Position numbers and translations under genes: made by a program. A stretch of DNA of 64,000 bases from Styela clava. Its lineage: Eukaryota > Chordata > Ascidiacea > Stolidobranchia > Styelidae. A model generated the notes under the pieces. It worked only from the letters and a program-made list of their open reading frames with translations, was not told where the DNA came from and made no database searches. Numbering within the stretch: the first letter of the stretch is position 1; the number at the start of each line of letters is the position of its first letter. Where the stretch lies: NCBI RefSeq assembly GCF_964204865.1, contig NC_135263.1, positions 7,364,303 through 7,428,302 of the forward strand. Reading direction: 5' to 3'. Shown here one piece after another: positions 54,001 to 64,000 of the stretch.

Positions 54001-56166
54001 TACTTTCAAATCACTTTTTCTTGCAGTAATTGACTATGAAATTGATATTGCTTGGAATTATTATTTTTCAAGTCTCCTCTTAGACGTGGCTTGTTTCGAA
54101 GAGTCGTATAATTGGAGTGTTTGTTGCCATTCCATAATATTTGATCTACAACCAATATGGTTACAAAATGAAATGCTCGAATATTTACAATTTGTGGTAT
54201 TTTTATTTAAACCATCTATATATTTTGTGATGAAAATTATTTGTATGACTCAATTTTCATTAAACACTTCTGATTGGCTAAATTCTGATATACTGAATTA
54301 TCAAATTCACTAACTAGCAGAGAGATTAACAAGTGGATTTTTTTTCCATCAAAACAACGCTTTAATAATTAAAATAAACTGATTCTGAGCATTGACCCCA
54401 AAGCAGGGGAGGAAATCAATTTTTATCAAGTGAACTAAAAGGTGTCAAGTTGAACTCAAGCGTTAAAATGTGATATGGTCCGTATCTCATTGACTTGACA
54501 AATTTTTGATTAAATATTTATAAGTCATATCTGCGTACAAAGCTAATCCTCACCATCGAGAACATAAAGATTTAGATCAGGTCACATTTGTAATTACCCC
54601 GGGAACATTCACTCACTTAAACTTAAAAAGCTCCAAAGACAACGAAGGACATGGTTTCACTATTGGAAATAAAATATTGTGGAGGTTTTATTGTACATCA
54701 AAACCGGACTTTCATATTTTATAATGTGATTCGAAATCCAAGATACTTTGTAATTTTTATATTGGAAATTCGAAATAAAATTTTTACTGAACATTCAATA
54801 GCAATTTGAACTGAATGTATATTGAACAGTTGGATGATCACCGTTATAGTAATAGTGTCACACAAATGGCGGATAGTATCAGACTTCATTTCTAGATATA
54901 ACCCTGCGAATTCTATCTTGTTGTATTGAAAGTAGGAATGAACCACACGAGATTAAAATCGATAGGCTATGTCCACACAGCTGTCCTCGTCACATAAACA
55001 TATATTTACAATAGTTCCGACCTAATCACAAAAGGCTTAAATTTCCGGCAACAAATATAGACAGTGAGTCGAAGCGTATGAAAATCGATTCATCTTTTAT
55101 CTTCCTCGGCGTGCCCTCTTTGAAGTACAATTACGAGTATTAACGTTATTCTAGAGGAAGGTGGCTGAACATTCATACATAAAATTTTTGCTCTGTATAA
55201 GGACGAACGTGGAACTCGCGAGCGGCGAACTGTTACAAAATCGGTATTCCAAAATTACATAATATGGGTTCATTTTTCTCCCTACAATCGAATATGAAAG
55301 AATCGCATCAATTTTTGATTCATTTTTATTTAATTGATGTGACTTTAATGCGTTAATGTAAATATTATGGTTGTTTTGCGTCGAATAATTACTTACTTTA
55401 TATATATATATATATATAATTCGATTTTTAGGAAAATATTTTTAGCATTGATGTGACCCGAGTGACGCAGAAGTCCAGTAATACAAGTTCTGAAAAAAAC
55501 CCGGCAGCCTTAATTTGACACGTTTTTTCGGTCATTGAACGCATATCTTCTAACTGCTGCTCAGTTTTAAATTGGTAAATCTATAAATAAATAATGCGTT
55601 TATTGAGTTGATTTCAAAGGCTATTGGGAGTTGCCCCACCGGGAATACACATATTTATGTTTTAAATCACGCATATTCAAATTACATTAAAGATTGAATA
55701 TTTTTGCATTCTTAGATGCCTCTGATCTTGAAGGAAAGATTCAAGAATCCATTTGCATTCAGAAGCGTCATACCAGATGTTAGAGCAATGTATCAGAATC
55801 CTTCTATTTTCAGACGCCTCGCCGAGGTACGTAGACTATTTACCGAAATCCACTACGCAAGTCGTATTTTGAATCAATTATATGTATTCTTTCTATATAC
55901 TCTTATGAACTCAGAACATTAGCGTTGTAACGTATGACTTTAATGACTTAAAAGCAGTCCGGTTTCGTGCTTCCAACTATGACAAGCAGTAAGAGCAGTA
56001 AGTGACCAATTCTTCTAACACAGTATAGTCAACAAAAGCAATTAACTTCAGAAGGCAAACAACTTTGTTGTAATATCAGTATGTCGCGATTGAATAACAT
56101 TGTAATTCAAGGTTTATGTTACTTTAGGAAATGAACGCCGTTGGACAGGATGACGGAACATACTAG
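51057..56166 (+). CDS. Secreted peptide precursor, neurotensin-like, six exons, 171 residues
   Basis: Exons are 51057-51162, 51537-51586, 52827-52961, 53651-53725, 55716-55826 and 56128-56166 (TAG); all borders are GT-AG and phases agree. The first exon gives a hydrophobic signal peptide (V-V-F-V-I-A-F-A-A-I), with a second in-frame Met at residue 10 that may be the true start. An acidic spacer follows. Then come repeated motifs: F-K-N-P-F-V-I then K-R (85-93), F-Y-K-S-P-F-V-L then K-R (109-118), Y-Q-M-P-L-I-L then K (121-128), F-K-N-P-F-A-F then R (131-138) and Y-Q-N-P-S-I-F then R-R (148-156). Dibasic or basic cleavage sites and free-acid P-x-[VIA]-[ILF] ends fit a neuropeptide precursor; the ending resembles neurotensin (P-Y-I-L) and ascidian neurotensin-like peptides. 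Exons 3-5 are all phase 0 and each carries a motif, suggesting exon duplication. Identity is inferred, not proven. Confidence 0.75.
55399..55419. repeat. (TA)n microsatellite in the peptide-precursor intron 4
   Basis: A pure TA run about 300 bases upstream of exon 5. Confidence 0.85.
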
Positions 56167-57764
56167 AACATTGCTGATGAATGAATATTCAAAAGTATCC
56201 GGGAAGGAGGCACTACTTTTTGCAACTATTAATTGATATTTATTACTAATGAAAACAATCATGTTTATTGGTAGTTTTCTATATATTCCTATACAAGTCT
56301 ATACTTATACAAACAAAATGCAGTCTTATAAATTTTCAATGGCTGATTTTCAGGCTCGAATCATCTACATATTTTTGCATTTTAGTTCATTTTACATAAA
56401 GTCTATAAAATTCAAACAAATTCGATTGATGAAATCAGTAATTCGCAGTTTTTCCTAAAGCCAATCATGTAACTGTTACCGTGGATTTTTTGCATAGCAT
56501 TTTTTTTTGGCAGCCGACTGATATGTACTTATAGACTATGCTGGTTTGCTTCTAGTTTATACATACGAACTCGAAGCATGCGGCAATGGATAAGCCTCAA
56601 ATTCACATCTATTGAATATGACATGACAATATTACAATGTGTAGGAAAAGGTTTGAGAAAGCTCAAAATTGATATTGTAATAAATATTTTAGTACTACTA
56701 TATACATCGCTTATAAATTGAATACCTGATTCAACCCGGCCTAATATGAAATGTAAATCACATAATGGTTTATGATCTATTCCATAAGTTGATATTTGAA
56801 AAAAAGGAAAAATATGCCTTGCGTTCATATCGTATTAATTTCAGTATCGTATGTCAGAAATTTTATGTGAATAAAGTTTGTGTATATTTTGTTCGTACCT
56901 TTATTTTACTTGTGAGATTTTAAATATATATAATTCATGCAATGTGTCACTGATTCGAATACAAAGCATACTTCACAAGTTGATAATTTCATTCTATTGC
57001 CAATTCAAAAGAATAATTGCAAACTATTTTACAAGATTGAGCAATAATTTCTCAATTGAAGTCACTCTATTACTTACACACTCAAAAGTGTACTTTAACA
57101 TAACGAAAATAAATAAAAAAGCAATAATGAAAACAAACGTTTAACAGCAAATCTTCAACGAGTAACTCAACAAAAATCTTTACGAAATGAAAAATTTCCG
57201 AGGATGTTCTAAAGGTCATTATGCCAATGAACTCCACTTTTTAAAAATGTTTCACAAGGAGTAAAATTGAAGTGTCGAATTTTGAGAAATTGTAATGTAT
57301 AATTTGAAAGAAATAGTACGTTAATGGTGGAGTAGGATAACGTGTCGGGCTCGTTTTTTAGAACTATATTAACTTTCATGCAATTCACTTTGAATATTTT
57401 TTAAAAATTGGCATCAAACACTACATAATAAAGTCTCGATATTTACATGTTATAATAGGTTGTTTCAATTGTCTCGCTATCGATGGATCAGTCTGATTAT
57501 TTAACCCAAATTGGGATGCAATTACCCCCAGTGGTACATTCCGACTTTTCAAGGGGTACAATAGATCGAGAAAAATGATGTTTTTTCCATAACTTCTAAT
57601 CTGCCTCAAAATATGTTTTGTTAATAATTTGAATACCTGAGCTTAAGAACTCCCTGAAAACCAACATTTTCACCCTAGTAGAAAATTTACCTATCGTCTT
57701 TTACAGACCACGAGGCGCATGGTAATATAAGGCGCTCTGTTAATAAATTGGTTAGATTTCGTTT
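56167..57764. other. 3' region of the peptide gene and gene-free DNA
   Basis: An AATAAA occurs at about 56869-56874 and could end a 700-base 3' untranslated region, but nearer signals may be used. No further gene is seen before the rDNA-associated GC-rich sequence begins near 57765. Confidence 0.4.
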
Positions 57765-58200
57765 TTATTCCTGAATAAGTCGTATCGGGCCATAAGACGT
57801 GAGTAACGGCCAATCAAGTGTCAGCGGTCGGCGCGAAACCAGCCAAGCGAGCGAGCGAGCGGCAATCACGTGAAAGATTTCGAATCGAGGCGCGAGCCAA
57901 TGGGCGGCGGCGACGCCGCCTTTTTGTATTGCGAAAGGACACGTGGGCTTCGTCAGGGATGAGTGACGGCTCGTCATCAAACCTTGCTCGAGCGCGCCCG
58001 GCGGCCCCGCCCGGCGGGGTGAAGATAAGTCCGAAGCCACGATGACGGGGTGAAGATAAGTCCGACACCACGATGACGTGCCCCACACGGCTCGGTAAAA
58101 AAATAGGACCGAATAGAAAAAAGTCCGGCGCGGGAAAAAAAATAGGACAGGTCTGGCGCCGCTGGCGAGTCGAAAAAAATAAGACAAGTCCCAAAAAGAC
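57765..58200 (-). other. rDNA 3' external spacer
   Basis: Base composition switches from AT-rich to GC-rich near 57800 and stays so into the rRNA genes. The segment lies directly after the 28S 3' end on the minus strand, so it is the 3' external transcribed or intergenic spacer. Long open frames here, up to 210 codons, are by-products of GC-rich sequence and are not genes. Confidence 0.7.
58016..58077. repeat. 31-bp tandem duplication in the rDNA spacer
   Basis: Two adjacent 31-bp units begin GGGGTGAAGATAAGTCCGA and end CCACGATGAC, differing by two bases. Such short repeats are common in rDNA spacers. Confidence 0.92.
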
Positions 58201-59496
58201 AAATCGTAGATCTGGAGGATGACTTTCAACAGATCGCAGTGCGAAACTGTTCTAGTGGGTACGACACCCCGATCTGCAACTAGGTCGTCTGCAAATGATT
58301 TAGCACCTCGCTTTCGCGCAGGTTGCTCGCCTCGACTTAGGCGCGAGTCGTTCGCTCGCGCCAAAGGGTCGAAACACTCGGCTTCGCCGGCGGCCAAACG
58401 GCCGCCTAACTTCGCCTCGCCGGCGGCGAGGCACCAGATTATCGTCGCTACTTAAGCGGGATTCTGACTTCAGAGGCGTTCAGTCATAATCCCCCAGATG
58501 GTAGCTTCGCACCATTGGCTTATCAGCCAAGCACATGAACCGAATGTCTGAATCTGCGGTTCCTCTCGTACTGAGCAGAATTACTATCGCAACAACACTA
58601 CATCAGTAGGGTTAAACTAACCTGTCTCACGACGGTCTAAACCAGTGCTCCGCAACCGGTGTGCCGCGGCGTCCCTCCCTTCCTGACACCCCTCACTGTG
58701 CATTTGTGACGTAACAAGGAGTACACCTATATAAGAAGCATGTATATTGCAAAGCTTATTGTCGAGGCTAAAACATAGCACATGTAGTAATCGAATATAA
58801 ATAAAGTTTGAGTTTGCAGAATCAGTGGCCAGTGGTCTTTGATTAAAAAAGTCAAGGAACGTTAAAGTTTTGCAAAATGGATACATTTTTAAAAAGAGTG
58901 CCTGATACTGAGCAACATATTGTACCTAGCACAAGCAACGTTGAAAAAAAAAACTTGTCAAAAGGAAATACAGGGAAGATTACGTCAATTATGGATTTTC
59001 TTGCTGTGGTAACGGAGATGCTCCAAAACCAGTCTGTGTTATTTGGGGGGAGCAACTTTCAAATGAAGCAATGTTTTCGAGTAAACTTATGCGCCACTTA
59101 AATACAAAACTTGTCGTTCATGCACGCAAAAATATAAATTATTTTCAGCGGTTGTTAAGTCAAAATAAGAAGCAAGAGTGCTCTCTAATGATCCTAATAT
59201 AGAGCAATTGTGCTCATTAAAACAACCACAAATCTCTCGTTGTTATATGAACATAAAACAAAGTTACACCTTGTATTTTTTGTTTGTTGTGGTGTGCCGT
59301 CAAATTTGGCAAATTTTATAAGTGTGCCGCGAGTTAAAAAAAGGTTGCGGAGCACTGGTCTAAACCCAGCTCACGTTCCCTATTGGTGGGTGAACAATCC
59401 AACGCTTGGTGAATTCTGCTTCACAATGATAGGAAGATGCCGACATCGAAGGATCGAAAAGCAACGTCGCTATGAACGCTTGGCTGCCACAAGCCA
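58201..59496 (-). rRNA. 28S rRNA, 3' part, interrupted by a hAT element
   Basis: The minus strand reads conserved 28S 3' sequence: the CGACGTCGTGAGACAGGTTAG-type block at 58610-58640, the GGGGGATTATGACTGAACGCC region at about 58470-58500, and the terminal ATCTGTTGAAAGTCATC and ACGATTTGTC near 58200-58240. A 715-bp transposon occupies 58643-59357. Conserved 28S resumes from 59358 to 59496, then stops within the segment that normally continues into CAGTTATCCCTGTGG. Only about 570 nt of true 28S remain, so this copy cannot make functional 28S. Confidence 0.9.
58643..59357 (+). mobile_element. hAT element inserted in 28S rDNA
   Basis: The termini are a perfect 15-bp inverted repeat, CAGTGCTCCGCAACC and GGTTGCGGAGCACTG. 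The 8-bp target GTCTAAAC is duplicated at 58635-58642 and 59358-59365. Inside, on the plus strand, a Met-Asp-Thr-Phe-Leu start at 58877 opens a 74-codon frame. About 150 bases later, in another frame, a degenerate BED zinc finger is readable (C-V-I-W-G-E-Q-L, then L-M-R-H-L-N-T-K): its second Cys is now Trp and the final His is gone. The rest of the transposase is deleted. The element is a 715-bp internally deleted, non-autonomous copy of a BED-finger hAT of the ZBED5/SCAND3-like group. Confidence 0.92.
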
Positions 59497-60362
59497 GACG
59501 GACGCCCCCGTCTGTCCCTCTTAATCACCTCGTTAATTACCTCGTGCTCCGAAAACCAACAAAATAGAACGGAGGTCCTATTCCATTATTATGCAGGCAA
59601 CACTATGCAGGCGAACAGCCTGCTTTGAACACTCTAATTTTTTCAAAGCAAACTTAGTCAAGAGAACCGACGGAGAACCGAAGGTGAGGCGAACGCAATC
59701 AGTAACACGCCTTGCGACGGACCGGCGGCGCTCGCCCAAAATCCAACTACGAGCTTTTCAACCGTAACAACTTTAGCATACATTATTGGAGCTGGAATTA
59801 CCGCGGCTGCTGGCACCAGACTTGCCCTCCAATGGATACTCGTTAAGAGTTTTAGGATGTACTCATTCCAATTACAGGGCCTCGTTAGAGTCCTGTATTG
59901 TTATTTTTTGTCACTACCTCCCCGTGTCGGGCATGGGTAATTTGCGCGCCTGCTGCCTTCCTTGGATGTGGTAGCCGTTTCTCAGGCTCCCTCTCCGGAA
60001 TCGAACCCTGATTCCCCGTTACACGTTATCACAAAGGTAGGCACGTAGCGTACCTTCGACAGTTGATGGGGCAGACACTTGAATGATACGTCGTCGGTGC
60101 AGAGACCGTTCGATCCGCGTGGTTATCCAGAGTCATCAAACGTCACAGGACGATCTGATAAAAGCGCGCCTCCCGAAGTCGGCGCTTAATGCATGTATTA
60201 GCTCTAGAATTACCACAGTTATCCACTTCGCTTACGAGACCAAATAAACCAAGACTGATTCAATGAGCCATTCGCAGTTTCGCTTTACGAGAACTCGTAC
60301 CTGCGCCTGCATGGCTTAATCTTTGAGACAAGCATATCACTACTGGCAGGATCAACCAGATA
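59497..60362 (-). pseudogene. 18S rRNA 5' half, decayed
   Basis: The minus strand starts with the 18S 5' end (TATCTGGTTGATCCTGCCAG at 60362) and runs about 866 nt to the region equivalent to GGTAATGATTAAGAGGGAC. Compared with the 18S at 62236-64000 it has a ~21-base deletion near 59655, an insertion near 59540 and a local rearrangement near 59600. It then joins 28S sequence at about 59496/59497 instead of continuing. It is a relic or chimeric copy. Confidence 0.88.
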
Positions 60363-60780
60363 GCTGCGACAGCTGCGCTCGGCCCTTGCTGGGCCGCCCG
60401 GCGCGTGCTCGTCGCATTCGTTTAAGACCGAGGCGATCGCCTGCGGCCGTACTCGGCTTCGACAGTCGCTGGCCGCGACGTCCACGCTCTCGCCAGCCAG
60501 TGCCAAGCGAAGCGCTTTGCGTTTCGTCTTTGCTCGCCCTCTCTCGGGCTCGATCCATTCAGTTTCGCACAAACAAGAGCTCTGTCGGCCGCCTGCAGCG
60601 GTGCCTAAAACCCGGGCATAACAAAGCGACCGTTCTGCTAGGCCGACAAACGCTCAAGCCAGACGCTCGATCGAGCGCCACCTACATAATAGTCGAGACA
60701 ACGGCTCGCTCATTAGCATCGCGTTTGTACTTTAACTTTTTTCGGCTCGGCTTCTCTCGAAGCCGATGCCCGCAGGGCAC
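60363..60780 (-). other. Probable 5' external spacer upstream of the 18S relic
   Basis: GC-rich DNA upstream (in minus direction) of the 18S 5' end; expected to be 5' external transcribed spacer. Its junction with 28S D2 sequence lies somewhere around 60740-60830 and cannot be placed exactly by eye. Open frames here are composition artefacts. Confidence 0.55.
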
Positions 60781-61111
60781 CGAAGCGGCAGCCCGCCGAA
60801 CACCAGCACTGCGTACAGTGCAGGCGAACGACAAGTCACCCGAACGGCGACGGCCGCACACAGAGAGCGCGCGGCATCCTTTCCACGATCCGCCGCCGGC
60901 CTCACCGCCTGCGCGCTGTAACACCCCCGCCGGAGCGGAGGCCACCTTCGCGCGGGGACTTAGACCGACGGCAAACCGGTCGTGACCCGCGCCGGTCGCT
61001 AGTGCGCTGAGACGGTGCGCGAACCGACTCGGCAGCGGCGCCCTAAGCGTCCGCCCTAAGCGTCCCGTTTGCCTCTCAACGGTTTCACGTACTCTTGAAC
61101 TCTCTCTTCAA

Positions 61112-61143
<32 letters not shown>

Positions 61144-61500
61144 CCGCTATCGGTCTCGCGACCGTATTTAGTCTTAGGTGGAGTTTACCACCCGCTTTGG
61201 GCTGCATTCCCAAACAACCCGACTCCGAGAAGACCCGAAGCGGCAAAGGCAAGCGCCCCTATGGGCCTAACACCCGCCGTGGGACGAGGCCTCGATCAGA
61301 AGGACACCGGCGCTCGCCGTCAGCCGCACTGGGACTTCCGCACGTCACAACTCGGCGCGCTCGAAAAGCGCGCAGATTCGACGCTGGACTCTTCCCGGTT
61401 CACTCGCCGTTACTCAGGGAATCCCTGTTGGTTTCTTTTCCTCCGCTCAATAATATGCTTAAATTCAGCGGGTGCTCTCGCCTGAACTCAGGTCGTATAT
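60780..61500 (-). rRNA. 28S rRNA, 5' part (to D2), truncated
   Basis: The minus strand starts at about 61500 with CGACCTGAGTTCAGGCGAG, then shows conserved core sequence (ACCCGCTGAATTTAAGCAT, GTGAACCGGGAAGAG, GTTCAAGAGTACGTGAAACC) and enters a GC-rich D2 expansion segment. The core block that normally follows D2 is absent; the sequence passes into spacer-like DNA. The lower limit given is approximate. Confidence 0.8.
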
Positions 61501-61781
61501 GTCAAGCGGGCCGCTTCTTACACGGCCCGCTGGCATCGCAAGTCGTCGCCGCCGGCGCCGACCGAGCGCGTACCGTCGCCGCCTTGGCCCACGGTCGGTC
61601 TTGATCTTGTGACCGGACCGACCGACCTGGACCCGCCTCTCGAACGTAGTTGAACACGTCGAGGGGCCGGCGGTGTACGGGACACGCGGTCGCGCCGAGA
61701 AAGCTCGGCGACCGCTTCAACTTGGGGCGACGCCCGGCCGTCTTCGCAGAGGCCAGGCGACGGCCCTCGGGTGAGGACGAA
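61501..61781 (-). other. Internal transcribed spacer 2
   Basis: About 281 bp of GC-rich, non-conserved sequence between the 5.8S 3' end and the 28S 5' end. The 28S boundary is placed by the conserved start and may be off by a few bases. Confidence 0.85.
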
Positions 61782-61938
61782 CGCGACCCTGAGGCAGACG
61801 TCGTCCCGGGATTGACCCGAGACCGCAATTCGCGTTCAGAAGGTCGACGTTCAATGTGTTCTGCAATTCACATTACTTCTCGCACTTGGTTGCGTCCTTC
61901 ATCGACTCGCGAGCCGAGTGATCCACCGTTAAGAGTCG
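61782..61938 (-). rRNA. 5.8S rRNA
   Basis: The minus strand reads CTCTTAACGGTGGATCACTC near the 5' end, GATGAAGGACGCAACCAAGTG in the middle and GTCTGCCTCAGGGTCGC at the 3' end. The length of about 157 nt is normal for animals. It lies between ITS1 and ITS2 in the standard order. Confidence 0.95.
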
Positions 61939-62235
61939 TCCTCGACGTTTCGCCCGGCGCCGAAGCGCGCGGACGTCACACTGTGGGATCGACCACAAAA
62001 CCACCACCGACAACAACTGCACAAAAACACCAACAAACGGCGCCGACCGACCGCCGGGCTGGGCCGGCGGCACATCGAGCGCGGTGCCCAGAAGCCACCA
62101 TCGCACTCGGCTGCCTTGCTATGCCAACGTGTTACGCGTGTCGCACGGGGCGGAACCCCGATTGACGGCCGCCCTCTCGGCGGCACCCAAAGACAATTAA
62201 GTGCGCGGTCGGCCGGGGCCTACCACCACCTTCGG
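61939..62235 (-). other. Internal transcribed spacer 1
   Basis: About 297 bp of GC-rich non-conserved sequence between the 18S 3' end and 5.8S. Short open frames are artefacts. Confidence 0.85.
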
Positions 62236-62279
<44 letters not shown>

Positions 62280-62381
62280 ATTTACTTCCTCTAAATGATC
62301 GAGTTTGATCGTCTTCTCGACACGCCGACGCGGCCGTTGCCAGTCGCGACGGGGCCGATCCAAGGATCTCACTAAACCATT

Positions 62382-62427
<46 letters not shown>

Positions 62428-62855
62428 ATCAACGCAAGTTGATGACTTGCGCTTACTGGGAATTCCTCGTTCAATGGAAACAATTGCAAGTCCCTATCCC
62501 AATCACGAATGAGGTTCAACGGGTTACCCGGACCTTTCGGCCTAGTTTAGACACTCAGTGTAGCGCGCGTGCGGCCCCGGACATCTAAGGGCATCACAGA
62601 CCTGTTATTGCTCAATATCGTGTGGCTAAACGCCACTAGTCCCTCTAAGAAGGTAGACGCCGACCGAGAAGGTCGCGTAACTATTTAGCATGCCAGAGTC
62701 TCGTTAGTTATCGGAATTAACCAGTCAAATCGCTTCACCAACTAAGAACGGCCATGCACCACCACCCACAGAGTCAAGAAAGAGCTCTCAATCTGTCAAT
62801 CCTACCTGTGTCCGGGTCGGGTGAATTTTCCCCGTGTTGAGTCAAATTAAGCCGC

Positions 62856-62896
<41 letters not shown>

Positions 62897-64000
62897 TTAA
62901 GTTTCAGCTTTGCAACCATATTTCCCCCGGAACCCAAAGACTTTGGTTTCCCGGAAGCTGCCAGAAAGGTCGTCATGGTAACGCCTCCCGATCGCTAGTT
63001 GGCATCGTTTATAGTCAGAAATAGGACGGTATCTGATCGACTTCAAACCTCTGACTTTCGCTCTTGATTAAAGAAAACATTCTTGGCGAATGCTTTCGCA
63101 GTAGTTCGTCTTCCGCCGATCCACGAATTTCACCTCTAACGGCAGAGTACGGACGCTCCCGTCTGTCCCTCTTAATCACTACCTCGTGCTCCGAAAAGCA
63201 ACAAAATATAACCGAGGTCCTATTCCATTATTCCATGCAACACTATGCAGGCGAACAGCCTGCTTTGAACACTCTAATTTTTTCAAAGTAAACTTATCGG
63301 CCACCGCCGACACTCAGTCAAGAGCACCGACGGAGAACCGAAGGTGAGGCGAACGCAACCAGTGACACGCCTTTCGACGGACCGGCGGCGCTCGCCCAAA
63401 ATCCAACTACGAGCTTTTCAACCGCAACAACTTTAGCATACACTGTTGTAGCTGGAATTACCGCGGCTGCTGGCACCAGACTTGCCCTCCAATGGATACT
63501 CGTTAAGAGTTTTAGGATGTACTCATTACAAATTACAGGGCCTCGTTAGAGTCCTGTATTGTTATTTTTTGTCACTACCTCCCCGTGTCGGGCATGGGTA
63601 ATTTGCGCGCCTGCTGCCTTCCTTGGATGTGGTAGCCGTTTCTCAGGCTCCCTCTCCGGAATCGAACCCTGATTCCCCGTTACACGTTATCACAAAGGTA
63701 GGCACGTAGCGTACCTTCGACAGTTGATAGGGCAGACACTTGAATGATACGTCGTCGGTGCAGAGACCGTTCGATCCGCGTGGTTATCCAGAGTCATCAA
63801 ACGTCACAGGACGATCTGATAAAAGCGCGCCTCCCGAAGTCGGCGCTTAATGCATGTATTAGCTCTAGAATTACCACAGTTATCCACTTCGCTTACGAGA
63901 CCAAATAAACCAAGACTGATTCAATGAGCCATTCGCAGTTTCGCTTTACAAGAACTCGTACTTGCGCCTGCATGGCTTAATCTTTGAGACAAAGCATATC
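62236..64000 (-). rRNA. 18S rRNA, nearly complete (5' ~20 nt outside the window)
   Basis: The 3' end at 62236 is the universal GTAGGTGAACCTGCGGAAGG ... ATCATTA. Upstream blocks include TTGTACACACCGCCCGTCGC, AACTTAAAGGAATTGACGG-type sequence and GGAAATATGGTTGCAAAGC. The window stops about 20 nt before the expected gene start, so total length would be about 1.79 kb. Two single-base oddities relative to the relic copy lie in conserved parts: an extra base near 63529 and another near 63993. They could be sequencing errors or signs that this copy is also decaying. Confidence 0.95.

Noticed and set aside
57765-58397. Open frame of 210 codons on the minus strand
   Set aside because: It lies in GC-rich rDNA 3' spacer and 28S sequence, with long frames on both strands, as expected from composition alone.
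60323-62165. Several open frames of 70 to 220 codons on both strands
   Set aside because: They overlap rRNA genes and their spacers and show no protein family resemblance.
1-64000. CRISPR arrays, operons or bacterial-type gene clusters
   Set aside because: The window is spliced animal DNA with nuclear rDNA; no direct repeats with unique spacers of CRISPR type were seen.

Overview
The window is animal nuclear DNA. It is AT-rich, with spliced genes whose exons have GT/AG borders, DNA-transposon fossils and, at the right end, part of a nuclear ribosomal RNA array. Several hints fit a tunicate (sea squirt): a GnRH-receptor-type GPCR, a precursor that looks like the ascidian neurotensin-like peptides, splice acceptors close to start codons as expected for spliced-leader trans-splicing, and compact rDNA spacers. 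The phylum is an inference; no species marker was identified.

Layout. 1-6.7 kb is repeat-rich: a 1.2 kb duplicated block, then a decayed hAT transposon (3732-6124) with a smaller hAT MITE nested in it and its right end tandemly duplicated. 9.1-12.3 kb (minus strand) holds a complete seven-exon GPCR of the GnRH/vasopressin type; the reconstructed reading frame is 360 codons with every splice phase matching. 12.3-27.9 kb has no gene I can support. 27.9-29.5 kb is a second hAT family element built around five copies of a ~152-bp repeat. 29.5-36.4 kb again has no secure gene. 36.4-41.7 kb (plus strand) holds nine phase-consistent exons of a single-pass membrane protein with a fibronectin type III-like ectodomain and a long Ser/Arg/Asp-rich cytoplasmic tail; its 5' exons are not found. 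42-46.2 kb has a MITE with long inverted repeats, a hAT transposase C-terminal fossil and a tRNA-derived SINE-like sequence. 51.0-56.2 kb (plus strand) holds a six-exon, 171-residue secreted precursor with five P-x-[VIA]-[ILF] motifs, most followed by basic residues, a likely neurotensin-like neuropeptide precursor.

57.8-64.0 kb is rDNA transcribed on the minus strand. From right to left: a nearly complete 18S, ITS1, 5.8S, ITS2 and the first ~700 nt of 28S; then an abrupt change to external-spacer-like DNA, a decayed 18S 5' half, and a direct fusion to the 3' part of 28S. That 28S piece carries a 715-bp hAT element with perfect 8-bp target-site duplications. This is either the scrambled edge of the rDNA array or a misassembly of it.

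The most interesting points are the hAT insertion in 28S, the peptide precursor, the GPCR with a non-canonical TM7 motif, and the unplaced fibronectin-type receptor-like gene. Nothing shows that the peptide and the GPCR are partners; neurotensin-like peptides would normally use a different receptor class.
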